10,092 nucleotides of DNA from Amoeboradix gromovi (GCA_018985225.1 JADGIF010000362.1:1-10092), one strand, 5' to 3'. Shown: positions 1-8,121, counted from the stretch's first letter. The notes: generated by a model from the letters alone, not told the origin. Numbers and translations: made by a program.

Positions 1-351
1 TTAGTAGTGCTTATAAACACCATAATATAGCAAATTCATTTTTATAATGCAATTGTTCATGTTTGTGGACAGTCTATTCCCCATACAATCAATATGCACT
101 TGATCCTCGTATGTCTCTTTCGCTGATGTCACAAAGGCTGAGCTGGTCTTATGTGCTATGACATAGTGCACGTCTGATAGATTTAAGATCAAATAAGGAG
201 TCTTTTTCTTTTCGTCATCCGTTTTTACCCCCAGTCTACTTTACATAGAGCATGTCATATCTATTCCTATTTAACTTAGTCCTACTGTTTGGCGCTCCAT
301 TGCTCTTGCAAAAGCGTGGACACATGGATACTGCTTTGGAATTCTTACCAT
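1..351 (-). pseudogene. Broken minus-strand reading frame, possible gene relic
   Basis: One minus-strand frame runs from an ATG at 351-349 to a TAA at 3-1, interrupted only by TAA at 273-271 and TAA at 243-241. The last uninterrupted piece has 79 codons and includes the stretch KTDDEKKKTPYLILNLSDVH. The first piece includes QYPCVHAFARAMERQ, which loosely recalls the C-x-H half of a SWIM zinc finger as found in MULE transposases. The matching C-x-C half is not present in this frame; only a lone Cys appears upstream. No GT-AG intron removes both stops while keeping the frame. It could be a decayed gene or chance. I do not recognise the downstream part. It overlaps the hydrophobic plus-strand ORF at 252-410, and both are unlikely to be real. 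Confidence 0.22.
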
Positions 352-410
352 TTCTCTTCAATTTAGTGCCGATTTACACAATGAGAAAAAGATATAGGGA
401 TTTAGCGTAG
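252..410 (+). CDS. Possible small two-helix membrane protein (52 aa)
   Basis: A short ATG-to-TAG ORF of 52 codons, with an in-frame TAG six bases before the ATG (246-248). The product would have a hydrophobic segment at residues 3-19 (YLFLFNLVLLFGAPLLL), a short charged turn around residues 20-26 (QKRGHMD), a second hydrophobic segment at about 28-44, and a basic tail (RKRYRD), which resembles a small hairpin membrane protein. I do not recognise the family. The hydrophobic character may be an antisense artefact, because the opposite strand reads a charged frame here. There is no supporting neighbour or regulatory signal, so it is listed as a candidate only. Confidence 0.22.
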   Translation: MSYLFLFNLVLLFGAPLLLQKRGHMDTALEFLPFLFNLVPIYTMRKRYRDLA

Positions 411-536
411 TTGTAAATCCACAATAAATACTTAAATACTTTTGCAAACACGCTTATGCTTTTTTTGCCTCTTGTAAATCAAAAAAACATGAGCATCTAT
501 CACTAGTAGTTAATCATTACACTAACGTAGTTAAAA

Positions 537-927
537 ATGATAGAAAAGTTTAAAACAACTATTGTGGCATACAGGTCTGGGTTGCAACAAGTTGACTTTG
601 AAGCAGCAGTCGCATCGGTAAAGCAATAAGAAAAATCAGTAGGAACTCCTGCTATGCGTTCAATTTACAATCGTGTGAGCAAGTTGCACAATAACTGGAG
701 ATCATTTGAAACCTCGACTTCTCATGAAAGTGATACCAATGCTTTCAATTATGTATGCATTTCCTTTGAGTTATGAGAAAATAGAGAGCAGTTTCTGGGA
801 ATTCACTGGATTTTTGTTTGGTGATTTTCTTAATTTTGCAGTCACCGTCCAATCTTTCCATTCCATTGGACGCAGACTTCCTGACCTTATACCATGGTGG
901 CCTTTTACTGATCCTGATAATGTGTAA
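537..927 (+). other. Plus-strand open fragments, possible small spliced gene or relic
   Basis: From ATG 537 a frame reads 30 codons (MIEKFKTTIVAYRSG...) to TAA at 627-629. The same frame then stays open from 630 to a TGA at 774-776, with an internal ATG at 654 (MRSIYNRVSKLHNNW...). A second frame, open to a TAA at 925-927, ends in RRLPDLIPWWPFTDPDNV. Removing a GT-AG segment at 753-777 (25 nt, starting GTATGC) would join the 654 frame to this second frame. A further 21-nt GT-AG segment lies at 821-841, ending TTTTGCAG. No candidate intron removes the TAA at 627 in frame. I do not recognise the product. The 25-nt candidate lacks a clear branch-site motif, so this is either a small spliced gene starting at 654 or a decayed one. 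Confidence 0.2.
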
Positions 928-987
928 TTCTTACCGCATACTGTGTATGATGTATAATTTGTTAGTAAATATAATGAAATTTCTAAT

Positions 988-3900
988 TTATTCAAATACT
1001 ACTGGGTTTCCGTAGCAAACCAAAGAACTCGCATTTAAATACTTCAGTTTACACTCTTGCCTACTCTCCTGTATTGCTTTACTTGTATCTTTCTTAAACT
1101 GCAATCCTTCCAACATGCTTATAGTTTGCACGTCCAAGTCTTTATCGGTTATATCCCAAAGTGTGCCAATTACAGCTCTGCAGCCCATGTTCAGATACAG
1201 CTCAGCTATACTACTTCTTGTTATGCCGTAGTCTATGCTTTTTAAACTTGAACAACCCATTAAGAACACAACCGAATTTGATGTATTCTTAGACAAATTA
1301 GTAGGGTTGTAATATTTTTCGCCTGCACCATGTCCGCAATACATGAAGATATCATTTCCTAGTAAATCGAACCATTTATTCTCACTAATTGATTTCTCTC
1401 TCTTCCATTCCATATGCTGCAATTTCATGTTCAGTCTCTCTTCTGTTTTAACTAGATCGGTACCAGGGTTAAGTATATAGACACCATTGCTCAAAGTTAC
1501 TTTATGTGGCTCTGCACTGACTTTGAAATGCAAGTTCGGAATCCGGTATAAACTCATATTTTGGCATACTTCTGTACTTTCGATAGGTATAAATGTTAGC
1601 TTGGCATCTATCAATATATGCAGTATACCTGAGTATGTGTTGCAGTCTTTTCCTACCTCTCCATCTATCTTAAACTCATTTTTGTACTTTTTCGCAAGTC
1701 TTAGCCCACACTCGTTACTATTTCCTATTTTAGTTAGCGTGTCACCAAGCAATAGTACTGTCATTCCTATCTCAAGTCTTTTGTTTAGCAGTTCTAAAGA
1801 TTCTCTTATTTTGCCATCTACGTACTTTCTCTGTTTCCACCATTCTCTTGCATCCATGTTTTGTTTAATAATAGCCTGTCCCTTGTCTATCAAGGCTTTG
1901 ATATGCTCAGTGAACGCGCCGATTGATTTATGCCATTCGTCTGAGCTGGTTGTTTCCTTTAAATCAAACGGTACCTTCACAATTTTGTTATTATAAACAA
2001 ATATCATACAATTTGTTAAATCGCCTTGTAATAGCATCAACCTGTTGCTGCCAACCCCGCTTGCTTTTGGCATTTGTTTCCTTGTGATCAAGGACAAGTC
2101 TGCTACATCTATACTGGCTGGATTCATATATCCAATTAATTCATAAACATCAGCTATCAACTCGCTTTTATCATCATGGTTATCGTTTAAGTAATGATTT
2201 ATTAAACTGATCTCTACCAAACATGCAACAATGTATTGAATGTCTGTATATTCCATTAGTGGTACAATTTCGATAATTTGAGATTTCATAGTGATTACGT
2301 TGTGTACCAGTTGTATTAAAGTATTTGGACTATTTGTATATGCAGTGCTAGGGTAAAATAGCAGGTTATTAACCCAGTTGCCATGGTCCTTCAAATATTC
2401 TTTCAATTTAGAAATCTGCATTTTAAACTCTATGGTTTTGTACATGAAAGAAGAAGAATTAAACAACAAATGTATTTTATTACTACATTTAATTTTACCC
2501 GTTTTCAGTAATCGATATTCAATTTCTAAGAAATCATCATGTAGCCAACTAATACCCTGTTTATAATTACCAATTGATGATTTAAGATCATTCAGAGACT
2601 CCAAACTGTTGCTATTCACATCTGATTGTAATAACAAGTTAGAATAATGATTATTGCAACTAATTGGTTTGTTTTTGATCAAGTTCACATAGTCTAGCCA
2701 ATATTGTATTTTATAGCATCTGACACTCATCCCGTACTTTGTATATTTAGCGAGAATACTCTTTGCTAAGCCCAACAACAGTTTGGGGCTTTTTATCAGG
2801 TATAAGAGGGGCAGTAATAAATAAAATGATTCATATAGTATTAACTTGTCAATTATTGTACTCGGTGTTCGCTGCAGTATAATATCAAATGATTTGAATG
2901 CCTCCATGTAATTGTATTGTATTATTGAGTTGTAACAGTGCCCTAGAATTGAGTTTTTATTATTTTTCAACTCTCCTCCATGGTTATAAAAACTAGTTAA
3001 TACGAGAGCAAAGTCATTAATATCTTCATCTCTAATCTCTTTAATTCTTATATCAGACATTGAATTCAGACCTCTAGTTTTTAATTTGACCCACAATGTA
3101 CAAGATTCAAACAAAACTGATAAACTGTTGCTGGATTCAGCAGAGAGGCATAATTCAGATTTCAAAGATTGAAATTTGGTGATAAAATTGCTCAGCCTGC
3201 TTAAATCGTCATTCATTATGCACTTGAAAATGCAGGTTTTAATCCATCTGTATGCCAATGGGCCCATTACAACAGAACTTTTATAAATACAGTCAGACTT
3301 GCCTAGTATTAAACTCATACACAAGGAATACAAGCAGCATGGATATGGAATATAGGAAGTGCTGCTATTACAGTTTTCTATTCGGTTATTCATATTAACT
3401 AGTGGGTCATTGTCAACTATTGAAATATCAAGTACTACGGCATACTCCTTTAATTGCCTATAAACAAATAATTGTTTTTTTAGTTTATGCATTTGGGGTA
3501 TTAGCAGCTGAGCAACGTTTCTTTTAACCGGGAATTTCTTGACTTTCCAGTTCACTGGCAGCAGAAGAGCAAGAATTTCGTTTAATACACGAACATTATC
3601 CGAGATATCCCACAGGTACTCTAGCAAAGACGGATTAATGGCCTTTATAGCCATAAATGTTTTCACGTCTTTGAGATGACCGACAATTTCAGACAAGTAT
3701 GAGTGAGACTGATCAAACTTCAGGCTATAACTATAAAGACGTACATCCTGGTCAAGACAAGAAAAAATGCAACAGCGCTGATCAGGACTTAATAAATGAA
3801 ATATACTGCCAATTAGTTTGACCATGTTGGGGTGATGTATTCCATTAAAAACGTCATTAATTCTAGAGATTATAGGACTTTTGACGGATAACAAGATGGA

Positions 3901-4107
3901 TTTTATGTTATCAATTGATAGTTTTGGAAGAAGGTAAAGTAACTCATTTGAAGAATAAGACCAGTTGACAGCTAGTAAATTATTAGCACTTGGTAACAAG
4001 TTTAAAATATAACATCTTTGATTTTCATTAGCTTCATTTAATACTGTGATCAATTCGTTTGTAATGACAGTTTCCCCATTTTGTAAAGCCTTGCAGATGG
4101 CATCCAT
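988..4107 (-). CDS. ESP1: Separase (caspase-like cohesin protease, peptidase C50)
   Basis: Separase cleaves the kleisin subunit of cohesin at anaphase onset to release sister chromatids. The 1039-residue product has a long helical N-terminal region (about 1-680, no recognisable motif, expected to form TPR/HEAT-like helical repeats) and a C-terminal C50 protease domain. Visible landmarks are REWWKQR with the Trp pair at 756-757, MYCGHGAGEKYY with catalytic His926, VVFLMGCSSLKS with catalytic Cys952, GTLWDITDKDLD, and a final CYGNPVVF close to the separase C-terminal block. The ATG at 4107 is the first in frame after an upstream TAA at 4179-4177. No intron is needed. It is short beside budding-yeast or human separase (well over 1500 residues), consistent with a reduced helical arm. 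No obvious securin is in the window. It is divergently arranged with the gene at 4251. Confidence 0.97.
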   Translation of the reverse strand: MDAICKALQNGETVITNELITVLNEANENQRCYILNLLPSANNLLAVNWSYSSNELLYLLPKLSIDNIKSILLSVKSPIISRINDVFNGIHHPNMVKLIGSIFHLLSPDQRCCIFSCLDQDVRLYSYSLKFDQSHSYLSEIVGHLKDVKTFMAIKAINPSLLEYLWDISDNVRVLNEILALLLPVNWKVKKFPVKRNVAQLLIPQMHKLKKQLFVYRQLKEYAVVLDISIVDNDPLVNMNNRIENCNSSTSYIPYPCCLYSLCMSLILGKSDCIYKSSVVMGPLAYRWIKTCIFKCIMNDDLSRLSNFITKFQSLKSELCLSAESSNSLSVLFESCTLWVKLKTRGLNSMSDIRIKEIRDEDINDFALVLTSFYNHGGELKNNKNSILGHCYNSIIQYNYMEAFKSFDIILQRTPSTIIDKLILYESFYLLLPLLYLIKSPKLLLGLAKSILAKYTKYGMSVRCYKIQYWLDYVNLIKNKPISCNNHYSNLLLQSDVNSNSLESLNDLKSSIGNYKQGISWLHDDFLEIEYRLLKTGKIKCSNKIHLLFNSSSFMYKTIEFKMQISKLKEYLKDHGNWVNNLLFYPSTAYTNSPNTLIQLVHNVITMKSQIIEIVPLMEYTDIQYIVACLVEISLINHYLNDNHDDKSELIADVYELIGYMNPASIDVADLSLITRKQMPKASGVGSNRLMLLQGDLTNCMIFVYNNKIVKVPFDLKETTSSDEWHKSIGAFTEHIKALIDKGQAIIKQNMDAREWWKQRKYVDGKIRESLELLNKRLEIGMTVLLLGDTLTKIGNSNECGLRLAKKYKNEFKIDGEVGKDCNTYSGILHILIDAKLTFIPIESTEVCQNMSLYRIPNLHFKVSAEPHKVTLSNGVYILNPGTDLVKTEERLNMKLQHMEWKREKSISENKWFDLLGNDIFMYCGHGAGEKYYNPTNLSKNTSNSVVFLMGCSSLKSIDYGITRSSIAELYLNMGCRAVIGTLWDITDKDLDVQTISMLEGLQFKKDTSKAIQESRQECKLKYLNASSLVCYGNPVVFE

Positions 4108-4250
4108 AAGTTTAATGTTTGGAATTGTGCTCCACTTTTTACAAACACCATAAAACGAATTAAAAAAGTGTGAATAATTATGATAACAATTTTGCGATTT
4201 CTATTACACATTGTTTAAGATTTAATGCTAATAACAATCCTTCAAACAAA
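4108..4250. promoter_or_regulatory. Divergent spacer, presumed shared promoter
   Basis: 143 bases separate the start codons of the minus-strand separase and the plus-strand CBS-domain gene, so both promoters must lie in or close to it. It is AT-rich with an A-run at 4162-4167. I could not fix a TATA box. On the plus strand it is open in the frame of the downstream gene from 4164 onward, discussed under that gene. The promoter role is inferred from gene arrangement only. Confidence 0.4.
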
Positions 4251-5150
4251 ATGTTGAATTTTGAGCCAACTATTTATCATCATTTGGACTACTCTGACAT
4301 TCCAAATAGCGTGTCAGTACCACACCCTTTATTAGCCCTGGCAATGATCCACAAAGGAAAACGAGTTGCGTGCTCTGTGGATGCAGACTATTTAGAGTTG
4401 CTAAAAGAGAACCAGAAAACAAATTGTGAGATGGTTGATATAGATTTGATAGTTGAAAAACTACGATCTTTACTCAAAGACGTAGTAAACCCTTCTATTA
4501 TACTACCAAAAGACATGTATCTGGAGAAGGCTTTTCCAAATTCCCAGTTTGCACCGAGTTTGAGTTACAACGAGCTGCTGCAGGTTGGATTTCAATTGTA
4601 CAAAAACGGCATATTCATAGGTTTACAAAGTATCAGCGCGTGTGTTATGGCGAAACAAGAAAACAAGAAATTCCTGAGTATTGATTCTTGTTGGTTATAC
4701 AGCTCTACATTGCTTAACAAGAGCCACTTAACAGAGCATGGTGTTATTCGCAATGAAGTCGAATACATGGGTGCCACTGTTGAAGATTTGCAACTGCCGC
4801 ATGCAGTACTTGCAAAGAAAGACATGCTAGTTAAGGATGCTTTAGATTGCATGATGGATTTTGATTTTACCTTTATGCCTGTTACGAAAGAAAAAAAATT
4901 GATTGGGTGGGTTAACAGGGATATCTTGATTAGAATGGACGACAATAAGACTGTTGGCGAATGTATGACAAAAAGACCAAGACAAAAGTTCATTAAAATT
5001 ACTCCATCGACTCCGCTACAGGAATTGAAAGAATTTCTTGATTTGTATCCTGTGGCCTTCATCACTGATGGAAATGGTAAATTTGTACTTGGGGTTGCAA
5101 CAAAAACTGATTTAGCCAAATTCGCAGAAAGCACACCTTTTATGCAGTAA
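4251..5150 (+). CDS. Cystathionine beta-synthase-like pseudoenzyme with paired CBS domains
   Basis: This 299-residue protein ends in two CBS domains (about residues 187-233 and 236-293). The second, with KFIKITPSTPLQELKEF, AFITDG and VATKTDLAKF, closely resembles the C-terminal regulatory module of fungal cystathionine beta-synthase. The first 180 residues still show scraps of the PLP-dependent catalytic fold. FEPT plus LALAMIHKGKRVACSV resembles the EPTSGNTG...GLALA..RGY strand-helix, and GFQLYKNGIFIGLQSISACV resembles the QEGLLCGGSAGS region. The GNTG loop, the GTGGT phosphate cradle and the PLP-lysine segment are absent, and the remnant is about half the usual catalytic length. Synthase activity is therefore unlikely; a ligand-sensing or regulatory role is inferred. 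ATG 4251 is the first in frame. Upstream, 4164-4250 stays open without an ATG and reads RFNANNNPSNK, faintly like the FNxGGSVKDR lysine loop. Confidence 0.88.
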   Translation: MLNFEPTIYHHLDYSDIPNSVSVPHPLLALAMIHKGKRVACSVDADYLELLKENQKTNCEMVDIDLIVEKLRSLLKDVVNPSIILPKDMYLEKAFPNSQFAPSLSYNELLQVGFQLYKNGIFIGLQSISACVMAKQENKKFLSIDSCWLYSSTLLNKSHLTEHGVIRNEVEYMGATVEDLQLPHAVLAKKDMLVKDALDCMMDFDFTFMPVTKEKKLIGWVNRDILIRMDDNKTVGECMTKRPRQKFIKITPSTPLQELKEFLDLYPVAFITDGNGKFVLGVATKTDLAKFAESTPFMQ

Positions 5151-5382
5151 TAATTAGTAAATAATTTATTCAGCAATTATAATTAGTTTCTCAAAATTTG
5201 CCAACTCCTGAAATCCTGATTGGTGTAACCTTTAGCATATGGACAATTTGGCAATACACAAGGTCTTGGGGAAAATTAGACTCAATCCAAAGAGCAAAGT
5301 AATTGGTTCGGCAAGTTTTTTAAATCAATACGTACCAGACTAGTTACAAGTTCCCAAATTTAAGTAGCTCAATCCCGGAACA

Positions 5383-5904
5383 ATGCCTTCGCAATTCAGA
5401 AACATGACAACTTTTATTGAATCCAAACAAGTAGACCTTTATGACTTTTTATTTAATGAGGAAGAAGAAAGGGCTAATTTAGGAAGCTTTTCCTTTGGAG
5501 AGAACGTAAAGCATAGTGCCAAATGCGCCACGAAGACTCCCAACACACTTAATAAAGTTGATTCGACTTCGCCTGATGATTTTGATGTATTTGAAGCAGT
5601 TAACATGACCGATGCATATTTTGATTCCATCGCAGAATCCAATCAACTTACGTTCGAGGATAGTACTAATTCATTTGCAGGCGTACCCGCTTGCTTTAGG
5701 CCTTGCATTTCTTCTAATCCACTTAATAATGAGCATTCTAAATTGGCTTCTTTTGTTGACGGACGAAAGACCAGGAAACGTCGGAAGAGTAATGAGATTG
5801 ATAGGAAGTTCTTCTGCGATTTTCCGCTTTGCCATAAGAGTTATGGGACAATTACTCATTTAAATACGCATCGGGTGTCAAAGGGACACGGAAACGTATT
5901 TTAA
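5383..5904 (+). CDS. Con7-like single C2H2 zinc-finger protein (probable transcription factor)
   Basis: The product is 173 residues. A basic stretch, RKTRKRRKSNEIDRKFF (128-144), leads into one C-x4-C-x12-H-x5-H finger with Cys145, Cys150, His163 and His169. The inner part, KSYGTITHLNTH, followed by KGHG, together with the R-R-x(2-3)-E-I-x-R lead-in, resembles the finger of the filamentous-fungal regulator Con7, as I recall that family. The rest is acidic and Ser/Asn-rich, without visible domains, and could act as an activation region (DLYDFLFNEEEE near the N-terminus). The protein stops four residues after the last His, so it is shorter than typical Con7 proteins. The ATG sits 232 bases after the CBS-domain gene on the same strand. 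DNA binding and nuclear location are inferred from the finger. A Met at residue 8 is an alternative start. Confidence 0.82.
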   Translation: MPSQFRNMTTFIESKQVDLYDFLFNEEEERANLGSFSFGENVKHSAKCATKTPNTLNKVDSTSPDDFDVFEAVNMTDAYFDSIAESNQLTFEDSTNSFAGVPACFRPCISSNPLNNEHSKLASFVDGRKTRKRRKSNEIDRKFFCDFPLCHKSYGTITHLNTHRVSKGHGNVF

Positions 5905-5965
5905 AATAACGTAGAGGTTGACCAAGCAAGATTTCTTATACATGCAATCAAGGGTAGAGTCAATG

Positions 5966-5971
5966 AATAAA
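5966..5971 (+). terminator. Candidate poly(A) signal AATAAA
   Basis: An AATAAA hexamer lies 62 bases after the stop of the zinc-finger gene and before the PAK gene, the expected place for a polyadenylation signal. In AT-rich DNA this hexamer is common by chance. Confidence 0.3.
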
Positions 5972-6036
5972 CAAGTTTAATTTTTTAGTTATGTTATTTT
6001 CTTTTTTATATTTCAGTTTCATATTTAAAGCCACCA

Positions 6037-8121
6037 ATGTCCAATCCATATCCAAAAAACGTGGAAAGAAACATAGTTCCTCCTCCACGTCCAAAAGAAA
6101 ATTCAACAAGTGAGCTCGCCAAAAAATTAGAAAACTCCAACGTGTTAAGACTTGATAATAAAAAAGGTCCCAAAGGAGATGGGTTTAACATAGATTCTAG
6201 CATGAGAAGATCTCGATCATTGGAGGGAGTATTAGATGATAAGAAATCGAAGCCTAAACCTCCGCCACGACCAGATCGCCCAGAAAGAAGCAGAGCCTCT
6301 AGTAAAACGCCTAGTTTAGACGACAGGGAGACATCTAATTCAGGAACTATTAGCCATAAGAAATCGGTTAAAAATGCGGTCCAAGTTGCTGACATAAAAT
6401 CTGCTTTTTCATCCGCCCAATCGAATCCAAATTTGAACAATGAGGGAAAAAATCAAACAGTTAAAGAGAACCCTCAAAAGACTGCAGGTATATCCAAAAC
6501 TATTAGAACTTTGGTGAGTAATGTAATCAGCAAGGACGAGCAATCAGATAAAAGCGTTGTTATAAGCGGTCCCTATAACCCCGTCCATGTAACCCATGTT
6601 GGGTTTAATTCTGAAAACGGAGAGTTTACTGGGTTGCCCAAACAGTGGGATGAATTACTAAAATCCTCGGGCATTACTAGGCAAGAGCAAACTGCTAACC
6701 CTCAAGCAGTTTTGGACATTATTGGATTTTATACCGACAGTAAGAAATCTGACGAAGAATCTGCTCAAGTTACTAAATTTATGACCACACCGGATAAGAT
6801 TGCCGAAGAAAAGAAAAAGAGCAATCAAATACTTTTAAAAAATAATGAAGATGGAAACAAATCTCCAATAGATAAGACTTTTGAAAAGCCAGTGGATAAA
6901 AGACCAGTGGCACCTGAAAGACCTACCCATACTCTTACTGTGTTCTCAAACGATATTAAAAAAGAAACCCCAGAAAAAATACTATTTCAAGATGAGTCGA
7001 AATTGGCAATAAAATTCGAGGAATCCATGAAAGGAAAGGTGGCGGCTAAAGCAGAAGCTGCAAAACCTCTTGTGAAGCTAAATGAAGACATAAAAAAGAC
7101 GAGTCCAAAAGACTCTGGTGTAATTGAATCCAAGGAGAAGATAGCTGTGCCTAAAGATCAAGCTGCTCCGCCACCTCACTCTGAGCCTGTTAAGAAAAGT
7201 GCAAAGATTACTACCAAAGATGTAATCATAAAATTAAAGGAAATTTGTCAGGATCAGGACCCCACAAAATGCTACTCCAATTTGAAAAAGATTGGACAAG
7301 GCGCGAGTGGTGGTGTCTTTAGCGGTATAAAAATTGGCTCAAATCAAGTAGTTGCATTAAAACAAATGAACTTGGAAGCCCAACCGAAAAAGGATCTGAT
7401 AATAAATGAAATATTAGTTATGAGAGATGCACAGCACAAAAATATAGTGAATTTTGTAGATTCGTACCTATGGAAGGGCGATTTGTGGGTAGTTATGGAG
7501 TATATGGAAGGCGGACCATTGACTGATGTTGTCATGTATTCCGTGTTATCAGAAGGTCAAATCGCAGCAATAAGTCGAGAAACGCTTCAAGGACTAGCTC
7601 ATCTTCATTCAAGAAACATTATACATCGAGACATTAAATCTGATAATGTTTTATTAGGTTTAGACGGCTCTGTAAAATTAACTGATTTCGGATTTTGTGC
7701 GCAATTAGGAGAGTCTACTAACAAAAGATCGACTATGGTTGGAACGCCATACTGGATGGCTCCGGAAGTAGTAACTAGAAAGACTTATGGACCTAAAATT
7801 GATGTTTGGAGTTTAGGGATTATGGCCATCGAAATGATTGAAGGAGAGCCTCCTTATTTGAATGAGAATCCATTACGAGTATTTAGTATGTTAACTTAGG
7901 CACTGTATCTAATAGCAACTAACGGAACTCCGAAACTGCAAAATGCGAATCAACTATCAGTAGAATTAAAAGACTTCTTGGTTAAAGCGTTGGAAGTAGA
8001 TCCAGACAAAAGAGCAAGTACTGCCGAATTATTACAGCATAATTTCTTATTGAAAGCTGAGAGTTTAACGACCCTTTCACCTACAATTAAAGCAGCCAAG
8101 GCTGCCTCAACAACAGGATAA
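6037..8121 (+). CDS. STE20: p21-activated kinase (PAK/Ste20 type), two exons
   Basis: This is an effector kinase of Cdc42/Rac GTPases controlling polarity, actin and MAPK signalling. Exon 1 is 6037-7878 and exon 2 is 7900-8121, giving 687 residues. In order: two PPPRP-type proline motifs (about residues 14-18 and 75-78) that could bind SH3 domains; a CRIB domain at 176-204 ([21 protein letters not shown]); a Lys/Glu-rich linker; and the kinase at about 413-664. Kinase landmarks are GQGASGG, Lys442 in VALKQMN, Asp532 in HRDIKSDN, the DFG at Asp550, activation Thr566 in [15 protein letters not shown], and the PAK signature [17 protein letters not shown], which appears only when the 21-base intron is removed. 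No PH domain is evident before the CRIB, so it is nearer Ste20/Pak1/Shk1 than Cla4; the symbol is by resemblance. The start is the first ATG after an in-frame TAG at 5986. A pyrimidine-rich ..TTTCAG at 6016 could be the acceptor of a 5'-leader intron. Confidence 0.96.
7879..7899 (+). other. 21-nt spliceosomal intron in the PAK gene
   Basis: The segment starts GTATTT, carries TTAAC (a branch-site-like motif) and ends TTAG. Its final TAG is an in-frame stop in the unspliced message. Removal joins codon CGA (Arg614) directly to GCA (Ala615) and gives [15 protein letters not shown], the conserved PAK kinase sequence. Retention would give a 620-residue protein ending VFSMLT and lacking the C-terminal 50 residues of the kinase fold. 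The length is a multiple of three, so the stop alone distinguishes spliced from unspliced RNA. The intron is phase 0. Confidence 0.9.

Noticed and set aside
271-279. TTAACTTAG, identical to the last nine bases of the PAK intron, suggesting a 26-nt intron at 254-279
   Set aside because: No coding exon with a sensible frame lies upstream on the plus strand, the 5' site would be a poor GTCATA, and a nine-base AT-rich match is expected by chance.
506-530. GT...CTAAC..TAG segment of 25 nt with a good branch motif
   Set aside because: Joining its flanks from the nearby ATG at 489 gives an immediate stop, and no coding sequence supports it.
627-629. TAA with the frame open on both sides, also seen at 8262-8264, suggesting reassigned or read-through TAA
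   Set aside because: Separase, the CBS-domain gene, the zinc-finger gene and PAK all end properly at TAA, so TAA is a normal stop here; the open flanks are short and unrecognised.
1487-1996. 169-codon plus-strand ORF
   Set aside because: It is antisense to the separase protease domain and Ser/Leu-rich in the way typical of a shadow frame.
4170-4172. GTG as start of the CBS-domain gene, and TTG starts for the frames ending at 192 and 9940
   Set aside because: Nuclear eukaryotic genes rarely start at GTG or TTG; the first gene has an ATG at 4251, and the other two frames simply continue upstream.
4592-5176. 194-codon minus-strand ORF
   Set aside because: It lies antisense to the CBS-domain gene, whose translation matches a known domain family; it is a shadow frame.
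6006-6440. 144-codon minus-strand ORF
   Set aside because: It is antisense to the PAK N-terminus; its glycine-rich tracts are the reverse of the proline motifs.
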